Origin: Ligustrum vulgare
Lineage: Eukaryota > Streptophyta > Magnoliopsida > Lamiales > Oleaceae
DNA: 64,000 nt
Reading direction: 5' to 3'
Assembly (NCBI GenBank): GCA_963555705.1
Contig: OY743172.1
Location: 25,419,446 to 25,483,445 of the forward strand
In this document: positions 1 through 11,900 of the stretch, one piece after another
Numbering within the stretch: position 1 is the stretch's first letter
How the letters are laid out: the number at the start of each line of letters is the position of its first letter
Position numbers and translations under genes: made by a program
Notes under the pieces: model-generated
The model's input: the letters and a program-made list of their open reading frames with translations, nothing else
What the model was told of the DNA's origin: nothing
The model's database searches: none

Positions 1-294
1 GTGGATACATCAGCTCTTGAGTGAAGTTGGTTTTAAGGTACCAGTACCAGCAACATTGTGGTGTGATAATCAAGCTGCTCTTCATATTGCTTCTAATCCT
101 GTGTTTCATGAACGAACCAAGCATATTGAGATAGACTGTCATTTTGTCCGTGAGAAAGTTCAACAAAATTCGATATGTGAAGACTGGAGAACAATTAGGA
201 AATATCTTTACAAAAGCTCTTAATGGAGTTCGAATCAATCATATTTGTAACAAGTTGGGCATGATTAACATCTATGCTCCAACTTGAGGGGGAG
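1..294 (+). pseudogene. Ty1/copia element A, RNase H C-terminal remnant
   Basis: This is the 3' end of a copia polyprotein. The visible RNase H tail contains the CDNQAA and HERTKHIEID motifs typical of the family. The frame breaks near 200-225, and the usual C-terminal KLGM...YAPT signature resumes in another frame just before the stop at 286-288. A polypurine tract (gagggggag, 286-294) follows directly. The rest of the element lies upstream of the window. The first ORF begins at a TTG, so there is no real start codon here; this is an internal fragment of a decayed polyprotein. Confidence 0.85.
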
Positions 295-441
295 TGTTGA
301 AATGTATATACCAATATGATAGTCTAGAATAGTTAGGGACTAGTTAGTAAAGTATGTATAGTTTGTAGATCTATTTTATACTACTCTCTTGTACCAATTT
401 GAAAATCAAGAAAACAATGTATCTCTCTTCTTCCAATTACA
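295..441 (+). repeat. 3' LTR of copia element A
   Basis: The segment starts with TGTTGA directly after the polypurine tract and ends in ATTACA, giving TG...CA termini and a length of 147 bp. The next base (442) is in frame with a different copia reverse transcriptase. This suggests that element A inserted into element B. The matching 5' LTR and target duplication would lie left of the window. Confidence 0.7.
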
Positions 442-1560
442 GTATGTAAATTAAAGAAAGCTTTATATGGGCTAAAACAATTACCGAGGGCGTGGTTTGG
501 AAGGTTGAGTTGTTCAATGAAGAGGTATGGCTTTAAACAGGCATTAGCTGATCACACCCTATTTTATAAAAGAGAGGGTCATGATGTTACTTTACTTATT
601 GTTTATGTGGATGATATGATTGTTACTGGTAGTAACCCCTGTGAAATTGAAAAACTTCGGATTCACCTAACAAAGGAGTTTGAAATGAAAGATTTGGGTG
701 TTCTAAAGTATTTCCTGGGCATTGAGGTATCAAGATCCAAGCAAGGACTTATTCTTTCTCAACGTAAGTATGCTCTTGATCTTCTAGCAGAAACTGGTAT
801 GTCTGCTTGTGCCCCGGTTGATACACCTATTGAGGTGAACCATGGTCTGTCTATCTATCCTGATCAGATTCCTACAAATAAAGAGAGATATCAGCGCTTG
901 GTAGGGAAACTGATCTATTTAACTCACACAAGACCTGATTTATCATATGTGGTGAGTGTTGTGAGCCAGTTCATGCATAATCCAAGTGATCAACACATGG
1001 GTGCAGTTATTCGAATTTTGGCGTATTTGAAGTCCTCTCCTGGCAAGGGCATCTTGTATACTAAAGGGGAGCATTTGGATATTGTAGGTTACACGGATTC
1101 TGATTTTGCCACATCAAGATTGCATAGGAAATCTACATCAGGATACGTATCATTTGTTGGAGGAAATCTTGTTACTTGGAGAAGTAAGAAACAAAATGTG
1201 GTGTCACTGTCCAGTGCGGAGGCAGAATATCGTGCTTTGCATCATGCAACTACCGAACTTTCATGGCTAAAAATTCTTCTTAGTGAACTTGGTTTTGGTC
1301 CAAACAAACCCATGTTACTCTTTTGTGACAACACGGCAGCTATAGAGATAGCTAACAATCCAGTACAACATGACCGAACGAAGCATGTTGAGCTTGACAG
1401 GAATTACATTAAAGACAATCTGAACTCTGAAAATATAGAAATTCCGTACATTAAGAGTGCTGACCAACTAGCTGACGTAATGACTCATGGAGTTGCTAGT
1501 GGTCCATTTTATACTTCTATATCCAAGTTGGGCATGTGTGATATCTATGCACCAACTTGA
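442..1560 (+). pseudogene. Ty1/copia element B, reverse transcriptase-RNase H fragment
   Basis: One open frame runs from 442 to the TGA at 1558-1560. It begins inside the RT domain (VCKLKKALYGLKQ), continues through the catalytic YVDD box (in VYVDDMIVTGSN), FEMKDLG and KYFLGIEV, and then RNase H (DSDFA, STSGY, SSAEAEYRA, CDNTAAIEIA, HVELD) to the YAPT terminus. There is no start codon and the gag, protease, integrase and fingers regions are absent, so it is a truncated 3' portion. It abuts the LTR of element A exactly, consistent with nesting. The frame is intact for 373 codons, which suggests limited age. Confidence 0.85.
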
Positions 1561-1567
1561 GGGGGAG

Positions 1568-1714
1568 TGTTGTAATATATATATATATATATAGTTGTTT
1601 TATTATTGTAATAGATAGGGACTAAGTAGGCATAGTTTAATAGTTGAACTTTAGTTGAACTTTGTATATATTTCTTTTATGTTGGAATGGAGAAGATAGG
1701 ATTGACCCTCAACA
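1568..1714 (+). repeat. 3' LTR of copia element B
   Basis: The stop codon overlaps a polypurine tract (gagggggag, 1559-1567). The LTR then starts TGTTG and plausibly ends CAACA, a perfect 5-bp terminal inverted pair, 147 bp in all. It contains a short AT dinucleotide run near 1576-1592. The right boundary is inferred from the TG/CA rule only. Confidence 0.55.
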
Positions 1715-1860
1715 TTGACAGTTCTTAAATCTGTTATTTAACCTTGTGAAGCTTCACAAGTTTTAATTGTCACTTTTAGTGGATGTTTTGTCCACAAACA
1801 CATTTGTAACGTCATTCTCATCCTCTTTAATAAAAGTTTTGTTTCTTATATAAAAAAAAA
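1715..1860 (+). repeat. 5'-truncated LINE 3' end
   Basis: The stretch resembles the 3' UTR of the complete LINE at 4790-11804. Both contain a gtccacaa...catttgtaa block followed by a tttcttat tail and a run of A (here about 1850-1860). It is probably an old, 5'-truncated LINE copy into which copia B inserted. The left edge is uncertain. Confidence 0.4.
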
Positions 1861-2923
1861 GGGTGGGTTTCCAATTATTATTTCTGTGACTAATTGATTT
1901 TAATGCATTTATTAGTGCCTAGATTTTGAAGGCAACATAGTCGATAGATAATGCAATCAGGGAAAAAGAGATTATCATTTTTTTTCCAGGGAACTGTAGC
2001 GATAATTTGGAGTGGGAGTAACTAGCATAATTTAAATATATGTCCAAGTCAGAGGAGAAAAATATTCAGATCATCAAGTAATAAACAAGCAAATTTATTT
2101 TTTGCTATATGTGAGTTTCTGGGAGCGAAGTTAAGTATGACAATGAGTTAAAAGTCAGGATCTTTAAAATGATGAGTCTTACACATCTGAGAAAGAACTT
2201 CATTCTATTGCGGATTTTAACTGAAAACTCTGCCTCCCTTTAATCTTGTAATCTGTGGATATTGGTTTTGTGTACATTTGAATCAACTCAGTATGATTAT
2301 CCTTATGGGAACATTGCTTCTCTACTATTCTCCCTCTTTTTTATTTTTTATTTTGATCCTGCTCCCTGATATTGAAACTACATGAAAGGTGAAAAGAAAA
2401 GAATCAGAACAACAACAACAAAAACAAAGTTGATTGCCAAAAAAAAAAAAAGGGAAAAAAAAATAATATCCAGATTGTTTTTGTTAGTTCGGATCCAATT
2501 TTGTGGTTATGGAAGCCAAAATCAAGATCATACCCATAATTGAGCTGAAAGTTTTTTTTCCATGATTGTGTTCTCCAACATTAGATACCCTTCGTGGAGT
2601 ATCTCTGGACAGAACAGAGATGTCTTAAAGTGCTTCATATTGTTTTTCTTTTTTGCCAACATGTTTACTCTACTCTGCAATATATTTATATTGATTGGAA
2701 GATTCCATTTACCATGTCTGGAATGGGACGAACTTCGCAACGTTGATTTTGTTCTCTCTTCTTTGCCTACTTGTTTGATTCACAGAGCTGGGTTGCTGGT
2801 ACCCCTATTTCAAATCATGTTCTTTTTTCAATTTTACCAGGCCAGGCCTTTTTATGATACTTAAATCTTTTATAGTTCATCAAATCTGATAGCGGTAATT
2901 TATTGTTGAACCGTTGTTTTCAG
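1861..2923 (+). other. Intron sequence upstream of first visible VPS50 exon
   Basis: I see no gene or recognisable element here, only A- and T-rich runs (for example 2440-2465). Short open frames at 2528-2864 have no family features. The stretch ends in a good acceptor (gttttcag, 2916-2923), so it is the 3' part of an intron of the syndetin gene. The copia/LINE cluster at 1-1860 therefore probably lies in the same intron. Confidence 0.6.
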
Positions 2924-5900
2924 TGGAGGGAATGAATCTGGTGAGAGAATTGGAGAAGGACTTAAAGGTCGCAAATGTTATTTGCATGGTAAGCAGGTGG
3001 CAGTTTAACACTTAACTGTTACTATTAGACTAGTATAAATTTGAATGTTTACGGATACATTGATGAATATATGGTGTATTTGAACTTGTTCTTCTTAACA
3101 ATGTTTGTTGTATATTCTTTTGTGACTTGCTGAATTTATAAATATCAACAGAAGCTGTCTTTGACTGTGCTAAGGCTTTCATCATACTTGATTTTATGTG
3201 TTCAGAATGGGCGAAGATACCTTACTTCATCAAGGAACGAGGTTTCTAGGGATCTCATTGTCACTAAAAGTTCCAAAAGGAAACAAGCCCTGTTGGTACT
3301 TATCCTTTGTTTTTACACAACCTAGTACCAGTTTTTTCTTCTTTCATTAGTTACCAAAGTACATATTTTTGGTACTTTGTTCATACATCAAGATCATGCT
3401 TACAATAAGACCACAGTTAGGTGATATATTTTTACCACTCTTTCTTTTCTGTATGAACATTTTTGATACTCGAATTTACTTTCTTTACTAGTTTGATCAT
3501 CTCAAAGTCAGAACAAAGCTCTGATTGAAGTTGCTTCATATTTTTATTCTTCTTCCAATATTTGTTACCAAAAATATTTATTGCTACTTGCAGGACTTGC
3601 TCCCTATCTTGACTGAGTTAAGTCATGCTGTGGACATGCAAATGACTCTTGAAACTTCTGTAGAGGAAGGAAACTTCTCTAAGGTTCCATTTCAATTCTG
3701 AAAGCTATTAAATGATTTTCACTTTTTACATTCCATTTATTTCTTCTTCTTACTTAGCAGATGTTCGCATTTCCTTCCAAATTATGCTTTACAGCTGTAG
3801 TTATATGTAGTAAAAAAACACTCGCTAAATGGTTCAATATTCACTTTCAGGCATTCCAAGTACTATCTGAGTATTTGCAACTTCTAGATAGTCTGTCAGA
3901 GCTTTCGGCAGTACAAGAGATGAACCGTAGTGTTGAGGTGAATATTGCTGTCAGCTATTCTTATTAAAACATAAAAGAAGACTTGCTCTTTTGTTTCTTG
4001 TAAACTCCATACGTTCCATGGGCCCACTACAAAATATTCGAAAGAGGAGATTTTGACTTCCATGCTCTCAAAACGCCCAAAGCTAATCTTTTAGCCTGAT
4101 TATGATCCCTCTGGGGTCATAATTAATTTTTGTTTTTTATTTTCCATTTGTATTATAATTTTATGCTATTGTTTTTCCTTTCTATCTTGTTCCATTCTAT
4201 GTACATCTCATTGTAACATGTTCAGATTTGGTCAACATCTGGCAGGTTTGGTTGGGAAAAACTCTTCAAAAGTTGGATTCACTTCTATTAAGAGTGTGCC
4301 AGAATTTCAAAGAGGAGGACTATATAACTGTTAGTGCCTATGTTACTTTGAATGAATTGTCTTTTATAAAGTGCAACTTATAATTTAATTGAATATTTTT
4401 TGTTCTTCCTGCAGTTCTATTATGTATGTTGTGTGAACTGGTTTGGAAGCCTGTTGGTTGAGGATCTTCTCAGCTCATGTTTTTATCCTTTTCTTTTTCC
4501 CTGGTTATATTGATGCGTCGTGTTAGATTATTTAGAGATGGTCACCTTTAATTCACCCACTGCACATTAGACCTTACCTGTGTGGCTTTGGTCCACTCTC
4601 TTTTTTGTTTGATTCAGTGAATTCATGTAGAATATGCATGTGATGGAAATGAAGATAAAAATAGAGATGGGTTAAATAGGATTTTAAAGTAGAATTTGAT
4701 TTTTATATTTGTCTCGATTGATTTGATTAATTTTAATATTTCATCAAAGTTTTTATTTATTTTGAAGTTCAATGATTTTAACTTCTTTTGATGTTAAAAT
4801 TATATTTTGAATGACCTCATCTAAAAAGTCTCTCAGAATGTCGTCGACGCCATGCTACAGTGACCAAACCCTAAATTCCAATTTCTGCCTGAATCGTCCA
4901 ATTTTTGCCTGAATCGTCACCCTTCTGGCTGAACCGTCACTTACCCGGCCCATTCAAGCTCCGGCGACGACGGCAACGACACCGGAAACCCCTTTGTTCG
5001 CGGTCTTCTTGGTCGGCGCGACCTTCCAGCGCGGGTTTCCAGCATTTTCTTCGTGCTATCTTCTCGGTGTTGCTGCACGAGGAGTGGACGAGTCTGCTGG
5101 TCGACTCCGGCACCTTCTCCGGTCAGCTCCGGCGAAAACCCTAATAGCCTAGATCGTGCCTCAGCCTACTCCAATCTCCTTCTTGCTTTCTGATTGCAAT
5201 AGCATGATGTGTGCGGGTTAGTGTCCTTTTGAGAGAGAACTGTCATCGAGGATGGAAAAAAAGACTAACATCTTTTGGAGCTTTAGAACCAGATACAAGG
5301 TTTTTGTGCTATCGTTATCCAACGATGGAGGGATGGTGAGAATAGTAGAAAATACAAGGGTACGGAAGTATGAAATATTCATATCAGTAGATGCTGCATT
5401 CTGGCTGACAGAATCAATAGAATCATTGTGCAAAAATGAGAAGCAGCTGAAACAGGAAAAGATATATAGGAATAGAAATATTGTGACTTGATTAGAGATT
5501 CTACAGAATGAAAGAGGTACATTTATGAAAATATTCACCTTGAAGAATGGTTTGACAAGGAGTATTATTGTACCAGCAGAGGAAGAAATGAATGGTTGGA
5601 GGAAACTGGACGAAAAATTACAAAATTTGCTTGGAAGGAAGAGGTTGGTTAACCAAGAAGTTAAGCCAAAACCAAAGTCCACATTGAAGGTGGTATCAGG
5701 GGACAAATCCTGGGTCAGTGTAGTGAAAACCAAACAGATAGAGGAAGATAAAGGTTTGAAGGGACGACAATTCTTAAAAAACGAAGAAAAGGAAAACTCA
5801 AGAACCTGGACAAAAGGAGTGTTGATATTCAGGCAGAATAGTAATACACACTGGGGAGCGATTAAATACGGTTTGGAGAAAATGATGAACAAGAAGTATG

Positions 5901-8900
5901 ATTTTCGAACACTTTATGACGATCGTGCCTTGATCTGGTGCCATACTGAAGGAGATACAAAGAGACTGATCAATATAGCATCGCTGGAAATTCCGGCAGT
6001 GGCCACAGTATCATTTCTACCTTGGAGTTGGAAGAATCAGCTAGACAATGTCAAACTGGATTGCCGCTATAGCTGGATAGGGATTAAAGGCCTTCCTCTG
6101 GATATCTGGAACGTTCACGTTTTCAGAGTTATAGGATCATTTTGTGGAGGATTGATAGATGTTGACCGTGAAACTCTTGAGTTAACATTCTTAACACATG
6201 CACGGTTAAGATTAAGAGGAAGTAAACAAGGATTCATTCCAGAGTCAGTTCAAATTCCATATGGTGGGTCAAGTATCACGTTAAGATTCTTCAAGATTAA
6301 CGACAGGAAGTACAGGTTTCATGGAACAGGTGGGCAGATACAGAAGGGTAATAAACCCATACAACAAACAGCCACAGCACCGAGAAGAGTATACATTCCA
6401 ACTAGACCGGAGGAAAAAGATGATGACATGGCAATAGTTAGGAAGGAGAGGGGGAATGAATTGGTAATTAACCAAGACCTCACTAGTGTATGTGTCGACA
6501 GAGGATTGGAGAAATTTGAATTGCAAAGGGGAGTTAGTGAGGAAAAAGACTACAAATCTGCACAGGTACAGGAGAAATCATTGGGAATGGAGAAACACAG
6601 GCAATTCCCAGCTTACGAGGAGCAAATTGTGAGTCTCAATAGGATTTTCGCCAGAATCTTACAGAGCTTAGCCTTGGGAAGTCCATCTGCTCACTTATCG
6701 AAGAGGGAAGGGACACAGCCATCCCAGAAATTAAGCAGAGACAAGTTAAGAATTTCAGACAACATGAATGTACTGGATGTTAGAATACCGAATCGGGCTA
6801 TGAACTCAATGGACAGAGTGTATCAAAGGAGGAAAAGGATTGGGCCCAACAACAATCTCATTACAAAATTCCGAACAGCCAGGGACGGATTGCGATTCGG
6901 ATTAGCTGGATTCCTCAACAACAATAAACTCTTTATTACAGGGGCAATTTTTAATAGTGAAAGTGATTATTTCCAGAATTTGGAAGCTGGTAATGAGCAT
7001 ATTTCAAGTATTTCTGCAATTTTGGTTGACAATCTGGAAGATACAGAGATAAATGAAGATCGGGAAGATCAAATAATGGATTACACAGAACTTGAAGAAG
7101 AATCCATGCACAACAAGGAAGTGGCTATACAGATTGATGCAGAAACAGAATTACAGAAACACGTTGATGAGGGAGATTTGCTTGAAACACATGGAGTGCA
7201 TTTTGAGGACACAGATGAACAAGAACAAAGTGGTGGGGAACTTTATGAAACAGAGGAGGACGAAGGAGATAATTATAATGTTTGGGAATCTGTCCACAAC
7301 CTGTTTGCACAAACAACGGAGGCTGGTAAGTTGTATAAAGACCAAGGGGAACTGAAACCAAGGACACAAATTACAGAAATTTTGACAACATCAGACAATT
7401 GGAATATTGTTCTTAACGAACCAGAATCTGGTAAGCCAGAATTTTTTTCAACTAGCTGCCACAGCACTCTTCAAATGTCTTCAACCTCACCTAAAAGCTC
7501 TCTTCAATCTCCGAAATCGGGTATGTGTACGTCCTTCCACCCTAATTTGGTATTATCTGAAAATTTTTCGCACTTGGGTAATGATTCTGCAGGTACTTTG
7601 GATAAAAGGAAATTAACCAAGTATGCATCCTCATTTAAATTGGATGGCCAGCCGACTAATATTAAAGAAACACAGATTGATGAAACAGATCCTGGGGGAA
7701 CCAAATTAAAATTGAATGATGAGAAGAGGAAAGAAGAAGAGGTGTACAATAAGGGGGAGGGGCACTTAGTGGAAGTTGAGGATAAGCTAACATCTATTCT
7801 CAATAAATTGAATCTTACACTAGTACCACTGGAAAACCAAATAAAAGCTAAAGTGTCTGAAAAGGTAGGAGGTTTAGTCAATTCGAGGAAATGTGTAAAA
7901 AAAGGGGACAGAGAGCTCAAGAACCTTCATTGCAACATCAACTATGAGAAAAGGATATCTACGGTGATAGATACAAGGGAAGTAGAAGGTAAACGATGAA
8001 AATAATCAGTTGGAATGTTAGAGGTTTGGGGGGCCGAGATAAAAGAAAGGTTGTGAAGGATTTGTTAAGTAAGGAAAAACCGGATCTAGTCACATTGCAA
8101 GAGACCAAGAAAGAAAAGATTGAGAAGAAACTTATAGGAAGTATTTGGGGTTGTAGATTTAAGGAATGGGCATTTTTACCTTCAATTGGAAAATCAGGTG
8201 GGATCCTAGTAATTTGGGATTCAAGGGTACTTAGGGGGAAAGAAGTAGTCTTGGGGAACTTTTCGGTATCAGTCTTTCTTGAGGTGATAGGGGGTAACGA
8301 AGGATGGTGGTTCTCAGGTGTTTATGGACCATGTAGGTCAAGAGACAGGGAAGAGTTTTGGGTGGAACTAGCAGGATTATATGGACTTTGTGGAAGAAAT
8401 TGGTGTGTGGGGGGTGATTTTAATGTAGTTAGATATCCTTCAGAGAAATTGGATGGCGACAAATATACCAAAAGCATGAGGAAGTTTGATCAACTCATAA
8501 AAGACATGGGATTAAAGGATTTACAGCTTCTAAAATCAGAATACACGTGGTCTAATATGAGACATAAACTGGCTTGTTCAAGGATTGATAGATTCCTTTT
8601 TTCGGAAGACTGGGAAAGTATGTTTGAGGAAGTAAGGCAAGAAGCACTGGTTAGGGTAACCTCAGATCATTGTCCCATTACTTTAGATACCAACAGATTC
8701 AAATGGGGGCCTAGCCCATTTCGCTTTGAAAACATGTGGCTAAGGCATAAGAACTTTAGCAGAAACTGGAAGGAATGGTGGGATAAAGGAAAAATTGAAG
8801 GTTGGGCGGGATTTAGATTCATGGGGAAGTTGAAATTGATGAAGGAAGAATTGAAAAAGTGGAATAACGAAGAATTTGGTGACATAAGATTGGAGAAAAA

Positions 8901-11900
8901 TGCAATTATGAACAGGATTGAAGAGATTGACAAGGAAGATATCAGACAGAATATTGGGGATGAGGAGGGAGTGGAGAGAAGGAAATTGAGAAGGAAATTG
9001 GAGGAATTGATTATCAGGGAAGAAATCTCGTGGAATCAAAAGGTTAAAGTTAAGGGAGTCAAGGAATGGGATAATAACTCCAAGATGTTTCATAGAATTG
9101 CAAGTGGAAGGAAGATGAATAATTTGATCAATAAACTTGAGGGTAGAGATGGGAGAATTCTTCACAGGGAAGAGGAAATAGAGAACGAAATCATAGATTT
9201 CTTTCAAGAATTGTTCAATAAGAAGGAAACAACAAGCAATGGCATTGACGGGTTGGAGTGGGCTAGTATTGATACAGGAAGGAGATTGAAACTGGAGGAA
9301 CCTTTTCAGGAAGAAGAGATTAAAAATGCCCTTTTTGAATGTGATGGAGATAAAGCCCCGGGACCAGATGGCTTTTCTATGGCGGCATTAAAGGAGGGTT
9401 GGAATGTTATTAAGGAGGACTTGATGAAGGTGTTTAATGAATTTTATGTGAAGGGCATTGTAAATGCTGGAGTGAATGAAACATTCATAACTCTCATTCC
9501 AAAGAAACTGAGCTCAGCATCCATCAAAGATTTTCGTCCGATCAGTTTGGTTACCTCGTTATACAAGATAATAGCGAAAGTTCTATCCTTGAGACTTAAG
9601 GAAGTCATGGAAGACACAATTGATGTAAGCCAGTGCGCTTTTGTGAAAGGACGGCAAAGCCTCGACTTGGTTTTAATTGCAAATGAGACGGTGGAGGAAT
9701 ATAGGGCGAACAAGAAAGAAGGGGTGGTGCTTAAAATTGACTTTGAAAAGGCATATGATCACGTTAGTTGGGAATTTCTGGATTTTGTGTTAGAAAGGAA
9801 AGGTTTTGGTAGAAGATGGCGGGAATGGATTATGGGCTGTTTGTCGTCAGCAAATTTCTCAGTGATGATTAATGGCAAACCAAGGGGGAAATTCGGTGCA
9901 TCTAGAGGGTTAAGGCAAGGAGACCCACTATCACCTTTTCTCTTCATTCTAGTAGGGGACGCCCTTAGTAGATTGATCAATAAGGCTTGTGATATGAGGA
10001 TATTGGAAGGATTTCAGATTGGAAACAATAAAGTGAGGGTCTCACATTTACAATTTGCAGATGATAGTATTTTCTTCTTGGAGAATAATGATGAAAGCAT
10101 TGATAATCTCTTAGGAATCCTGGAGATTTTTACAAGAAGTGCAGGATTAAAAATAAACATGGCAAAAAGCACGATTGTTGGCATTAATGTGACGGAACAA
10201 AGGATTGAAGACATAGTTGAGAAGGTGGGCTGTGAAAAAGGTAATTGGCCGCTGAATTACCTGGGATTACCCCTTGGTGGAAATCCTAATACTTTTCCTT
10301 TTTGGAACCCAGTGGTTGAGAAAATTGCAAGAAGATTGGAAGGGTGGCACAAAGTCTGTCTATCAAGAGGAGGCCGACTTGTGCTCTTGCAATCGGTTTT
10401 GGGGAGTATTCCAACATATTTCATGTCAATTTTTAGAATGCCTTGGAAGGTGGTTAAGTTGATTGAGAAGATGATGAGGGATTTCTTCTGGGAAGGAAGA
10501 GGGGAGGGATTTAGTGATCATCTAGTCAAATGGGAAGTTGTCACAAAATCCAAGGAAAAAGGAGGTCTAGGGATTGGGAATCTTCATTTGAGAAATTTGG
10601 CGCTTCTTGGCAAATGGCTTTGGCGGTTCCCTTTTGAATCTAACTCACTTTGGCACTCTATTATCATTAGTCGGTATGGTCTCCACTCAAATGGACGGGA
10701 TGCATGCATGGAAATTAATTCCACTTATCGGGCACCATGGAAATCCATTACAAAAGTTTGGAATGCTTTTCAGGTAAACACCAGATTTGTGGTAGGGAAA
10801 GGGGATACAATTCGGTTCTGGCTTGATAAATGGATGGGTGACCAAACTCTTCAAACATTATTCCCTCGCCTCTTTCGGTTATCTAACAATAAACACTCCG
10901 CTATCAACGGCATTATATCCGTAACACCAAATTCTACGCCCACTTGGAACCTTGGTTTTCTTAGAAATTTTAATGATAGAGATATAGAAGAATTTACCTC
11001 CCTTTCCATTTTGCTTGAAAAAATCACTATTGATCCACTTTCATTGGATAAAAGAATTTGGACTGGTCACCCATCGGGCTCTTTTTCATGCAAATCCTTC
11101 TTCGATCTTCTTTGTCAATCCCCTACTGATTCTAACTTCCCCCAATTTAAATTTATTTGGAAAGGTATGATTCCTACAAAAGTCAAAGTTTTTGCTTGGT
11201 TGGTGTCTTTGGGGAAGGTCAATACTTGGGATTTATTACAACTTAAGAGACCTGGTTGGTTTATTTCCCCATCATTTTGCATCATGTGTAAAAAGGCCAA
11301 TGAAACCATTGATCACTTATTGATCCATTGTGAATTAGCAAAACAAATTTGGGATAGACTGCTGGATTTGTTTGGAGTATGGAGTGTTATGCCTAGACGT
11401 TGGGCGGATTTGATTATTATCAAATGGGATTTTGGGGATAACAAGGAAAGAAAGAAGGAGATTTGGAAAATGTTTGTTATGGCAGCAGTATGGATGATAT
11501 GGACAGAGAGGAATAAAAGGATTTTTGACAATGCAGAAAGAACGATAGAAGATATTTGGGAAAACATGATATTTCTCACGGGTTTATGGGCTCGAGCAGC
11601 CAATATATTTACTGGTTTAGATGATTTTCTTTTTCGTTTACATCCCAAGTGCTCTTTGAATTGTAGTTATGGGTAATCCGTAGACTAGTATATAGTCCTG
11701 TTGCCTTACCATAGCTTCAATCATTTTTGTCTTGGACTACTCGTCCACAACTTCATTTGTAATTTTTGGATTGTTCAATGAAATTTGAGTTTCTTATCAA
11801 AAAAAATGATTTTAACTTCTTTTCCCTATAAGCAAGACGCAATATTTCATTGTATGGAGCAGAATATTATTGAAGATTGAATGTTGATTAACATCCTCCC

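Larger units (their letters stand above)
4790..11804 (+). mobile_element. Near-complete plant L1-type LINE retrotransposon
   Basis: A 7.0-kb element bounded by a perfect 19-bp target duplication. It has a 5' UTR with a GC-rich block (4840-5220), ORF1 (5252-7999 with one in-frame TGA), ORF2 (7996-11676) overlapping ORF1 by four bases (ATGA), a 3' UTR and a short A-run at 11799-11804. It lies in sense orientation within a VPS50 intron. The perfect target duplication and open ORF2 indicate recent insertion. A nonsense codon in ORF1 suggests it may not move alone, although the downstream ATG still leaves a long ORF1. Confidence 0.93.

Noticed and set aside
2562..2864. 100-codon hydrophobic frame before the first visible VPS50 exon
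   Set aside because: No similarity, overlaps an opposing frame, and lies in intron sequence.
7092..7920. Frames on both strands over LINE ORF1
   Set aside because: Shadows of ORF1, which explains the coding signal.
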